A DNA stretch of 35,213 nt from an uncultured Bacteroidia bacterium (GTDB lineage: Bacteria; Bacteroidota; Bacteroidia; Bacteroidales; Prolixibacteraceae), in the NCBI GenBank assembly GCA_903904515.1, contig CAIVCR010000039.1, positions 1 through 35,213 of the forward strand. The letters run 5' to 3'. The notes under the pieces are model-generated. The model was not told the origin of the DNA. It worked only from the letters and a program-made list of their open reading frames with translations, and did no database searches. The translations under genes were made by a program, and so were the position numbers. The number at the start of each line of letters is the position of its first letter. Position 1 is the first letter of the stretch. Positions 33,243-35,213 of this stretch are shown here, piece by piece.

Positions 33243-34097
33243 CTATTCGTTGGGCTCTGCGTGAATATTAACTTCACTTCGTGTGATCAGGATTCCCAGC
33301 TCTTTCTCGATCTCATCACAAAGCTTATGGACCTGGCGCAGACTCAGATCCGGTTCCAGATGAATATTAAATTTGATAAATGTATCAGCGCCTGATGTCC
33401 TCACCTTGAGATTGTGGAAATATTTAACTTCGGGATAATTTGCCAGCGTATTCTCAATAATCGCAATTGTATCCGGCGGCGCCTTGTCCAACAATACATC
33501 GATCGACTTTTTTCCAAGCCGATAGGAAACGAATAAAACAATGATGGCCACTCCCAATGCCGCAATGGCATCGGCGAAATACCAACCAAAATTCACGCAA
33601 ATCAATCCAAAAAAGACCACCGTTGAGCTCCATATATCGGTTGAGAAGTGTAAAGCATCAGCTTCAAGAGCCTGACTATTATGCTTTTTAGCTACTTTAG
33701 AGAGCATTCGGGATCGGTTAAAATCAATAATAATCGAGGTGATTACCACAATATAACTCCAATAGGTTACTTCGATATGGGTTTCGCCGGATATAAGCCG
33801 GCTTATTGCTTCATAAATAATCCATGTACAGGTAATGAGCAAAAGAATCGTTTCCATAAGCGCTGAGAGATTTTCGATCTTGCCATGTCCATAATGGTGA
33901 TCATCATCAGCTGGTTTATCGGAGATACGCACTGAAAAATAGGTAATAACCGCAGCCACAAGGTCAAGACCCGAATGTAATGCCTCGGACAAAATACCGA
34001 GACTACCGGTTAGTATTCCAATAAACAACTTAGAAACGGTGAGGAAAATAGCAGCAAAAACGGATATCAGGGCTACTCTTTTTTTTTCTCCAGGCAT
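33243..34097 (-). CDS. CDF-family divalent cation exporter, zinc-type site
   Basis: A 284-aa inner-membrane cation diffusion facilitator that exports metal in exchange for protons. Six membrane helices cover about residues 10-205, with a cytoplasmic C-terminal domain (206-284). The transport site is HD/HD: H41 and D45 in ALHSGLDL (helix 2), H150 and D154 in ALHFSTDIW (helix 5). This pattern is typical of zinc or cadmium carriers rather than the DD/HD of FieF. The DDDHHYGHGKIE loop between helices 2 and 3 is also characteristic. An 18-bp perfect palindrome lies 7 bases before the ATG and may be an operator. The substrate is inferred from the motif. Confidence 0.9.
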   Translation of the reverse strand: MPGEKKRVALISVFAAIFLTVSKLFIGILTGSLGILSEALHSGLDLVAAVITYFSVRISDKPADDDHHYGHGKIENLSALMETILLLITCTWIIYEAISRLISGETHIEVTYWSYIVVITSIIIDFNRSRMLSKVAKKHNSQALEADALHFSTDIWSSTVVFFGLICVNFGWYFADAIAALGVAIIVLFVSYRLGKKSIDVLLDKAPPDTIAIIENTLANYPEVKYFHNLKVRTSGADTFIKFNIHLEPDLSLRQVHKLCDEIEKELGILITRSEVNIHAEPNE

Positions 34098-34103
34098 TTT
34101 TAT

Positions 34104-34121
34104 TGATTTAAATTTAAATCA
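34104..34121. promoter_or_regulatory. 18-bp perfect palindrome before the cation exporter gene
   Basis: TGATTTAAATTTAAATCA reads the same on both strands and sits 7 bases upstream of the start codon. Possible repressor site for a metal sensor; it is very AT-rich, so chance is not excluded. Confidence 0.45.
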
Positions 34122-34204
34122 TTTGCAATAAATTGATTTTTATTTCTCTGATTTCCCCCCAAAAGGGAGAAGCAAGTATTACGAAACCAGTTCAATTCTC
34201 AGGA

Positions 34205-35032
34205 CTAAAGTTCCAGTTCGCCTTCGAAAACATGATCGGCTGTCCCGGTCATGTAAACAACATTATCAATCCATTCGATTAAAAGATCCCCCAAAGTGAG
34301 ATGAACGGTAACTTCTTTCCCGGTTTTCCCGTTCAGGGAGGCTGCAACCGCTGATGCGCAGCTACCGGTTCCGCAGGCCAGCGTGCTTCCGGCTCCGCGT
34401 TCCCAGGTCCTGACTTTGATTTCATGGTCATTGATCACTTCTACAAAATTGACATTCGTCTTTTCCGGGAAAGCGGGATGTGTTTCAATCTGCCGGCCAA
34501 CTGCAATAATATCAACGATATCAAGGTTGTCGACAAAAACCATCGTGTGGGGCACCCCCATTAACAAACTGGTTATTTTCAATTCTTTACCTGCCACAAC
34601 CAAAGGCTCCCGGATAACACTGCCGGCTGGACCTGACATAGGAATCAACGCACGCTCCAAAACGGGGGCCCCCATATTTACTTTAACAAATAAAACTTTC
34701 CCATCTTCAACAATGAGCTCAGGAATCATCACTCCAGCTCCCGTCTCGATGGTAAATGATTTGGCTGTATTAATGTGATTATCATAGACATATTTTGCAA
34801 AACAGCGAATCCCGTTGCCACACATATTCGCTTCGCTCCCATCTGAGTTAATGATCCGCATTTTTACGTCGGCAACTTCAGATGGCAGGATCAGTATAAT
34901 TCCGTCAGCACCGATCCCCTGATGGCGGTCGCACAACCGGATTGCGAGTTTGGGCAGATCGAATTTTAATGGATCCAATTCATTGAACAAAATAAAATCG
35001 TTCCCTAATCCGTGCATTTTCTGAAACTTCAT
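34205..35032 (-). CDS. dapF: Diaminopimelate epimerase
   Basis: A 275-aa cytoplasmic PLP-independent epimerase converting LL- to meso-diaminopimelate for lysine and peptidoglycan synthesis. It opens with FQKMHGLGNDF. Catalytic cysteines are C71 in NMCGNGIRCF and C220 in LACGTGSCAS; WERGAGSTLACGTG is a hallmark block. The start ATG at 35032 is 23 bases after a TATCTTTG -7 box (35056-35063, minus strand). Stops 107 bases before the cation exporter start. Confidence 0.97.
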   Translation of the reverse strand: MKFQKMHGLGNDFILFNELDPLKFDLPKLAIRLCDRHQGIGADGIILILPSEVADVKMRIINSDGSEANMCGNGIRCFAKYVYDNHINTAKSFTIETGAGVMIPELIVEDGKVLFVKVNMGAPVLERALIPMSGPAGSVIREPLVVAGKELKITSLLMGVPHTMVFVDNLDIVDIIAVGRQIETHPAFPEKTNVNFVEVINDHEIKVRTWERGAGSTLACGTGSCASAVAASLNGKTGKEVTVHLTLGDLLIEWIDNVVYMTGTADHVFEGELEL

Positions 35033-35055
35033 ACCTGGAAATTTAATTCTAAAGA

Positions 35056-35063
35056 CAAAGATA
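35056..35063 (-). promoter_or_regulatory. -7 promoter box for dapF
   Basis: TATCTTTG on the minus strand fits TAnnTTTG; identical to the box before gltX. No clear -33 element. Confidence 0.5.
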
Positions 35064-35154
35064 CTAAAATTGGGTTCCTGAACGAAAACCTCAGCAATTG
35101 AAATTTCATTTCAATTAAACATTATAAGCAACAGTTAGATAAAACGGTTCTATT

Positions 35155-35186
35155 TTTGGGTATCTGTTTATTTTCATGTAAGTTTG
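35155..35186 (+). promoter_or_regulatory. Bacteroidota-type promoter for a gene starting at the right edge
   Basis: TTTG at 35155-35158, 20-base spacer, TAAGTTTG at 35179-35186. An ATG at 35209 directly after AAGGA would be the start codon; only five bases of that gene are in the window. Confidence 0.7.
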
Positions 35187-35213
35187 ACACTCTTGAAAAA
35201 ACTAAGGAATGGA

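Overview
The window looks like Bacteroidota chromosome, probably from an environmental or anaerobic Bacteroidales-like lineage. This rests on the protein families seen (a serine palmitoyltransferase of the Bacteroides type, an S46 dipeptidyl-peptidase, a GG-leader peptide with a C39 ABC transporter, a PNGase F-like protein, a zinc-poor sirtuin). It also rests on several Bacteroidota-type promoters (TTTG, about 19-20 nt spacer, TAnnTTTG), moderate GC, and weak Shine-Dalgarno sequences. No rRNA, tRNA, CRISPR array, insertion sequence or phage gene was found.

Layout. 1-2534 (+): the 3' end of a PNGase F-like gene, a MntA/HepT (MNT-HEPN) toxin-antitoxin pair with its own promoter, a sirtuin, and RNase HII. 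2827-4870 (+): serine palmitoyltransferase followed by a short-chain dehydrogenase, a likely sphingolipid-synthesis pair, ending in a 47-bp perfect palindrome and a bidirectional terminator. 4975-11893 (-): class II ribonucleotide reductase, Kdo transferase, RNase HI, and an S46 peptidase interrupted by one in-frame TAG. 11969-18653 (-): a complete tryptophan operon, trpEGDCFBA. Its leader (18681-18984) holds two successive attenuators, each with its own Trp-rich leader peptide and intrinsic terminator.

19459-23829: an ECF sigma factor, an overlapping membrane-anchored TPR protein (putative anti-sigma factor), and a convergent exported TPR-CHAT protease with an intact His/Cys dyad. These could form a protease-controlled sigma switch. 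24132-29242: a RiPP/bacteriocin-like locus with a GG-leader precursor (-), a divergent C39-peptidase ABC transporter, an HlyD-type adaptor, and a divergent ATP-grasp protein that lacks the usual metal-binding Glu.

29381-35032: housekeeping genes, namely kbl, a Tat-exported Mn-type superoxide dismutase, gltX, a CDF zinc-type exporter and dapF. A promoter at the right edge drives a gene that begins at about 35209 and runs off the window.

The strongest unusual signals are the tandem trp attenuators, the sigma/TPR/CHAT cassette, the nonsense codon in the S46 peptidase, and the RiPP locus with its degenerate ATP-grasp protein.
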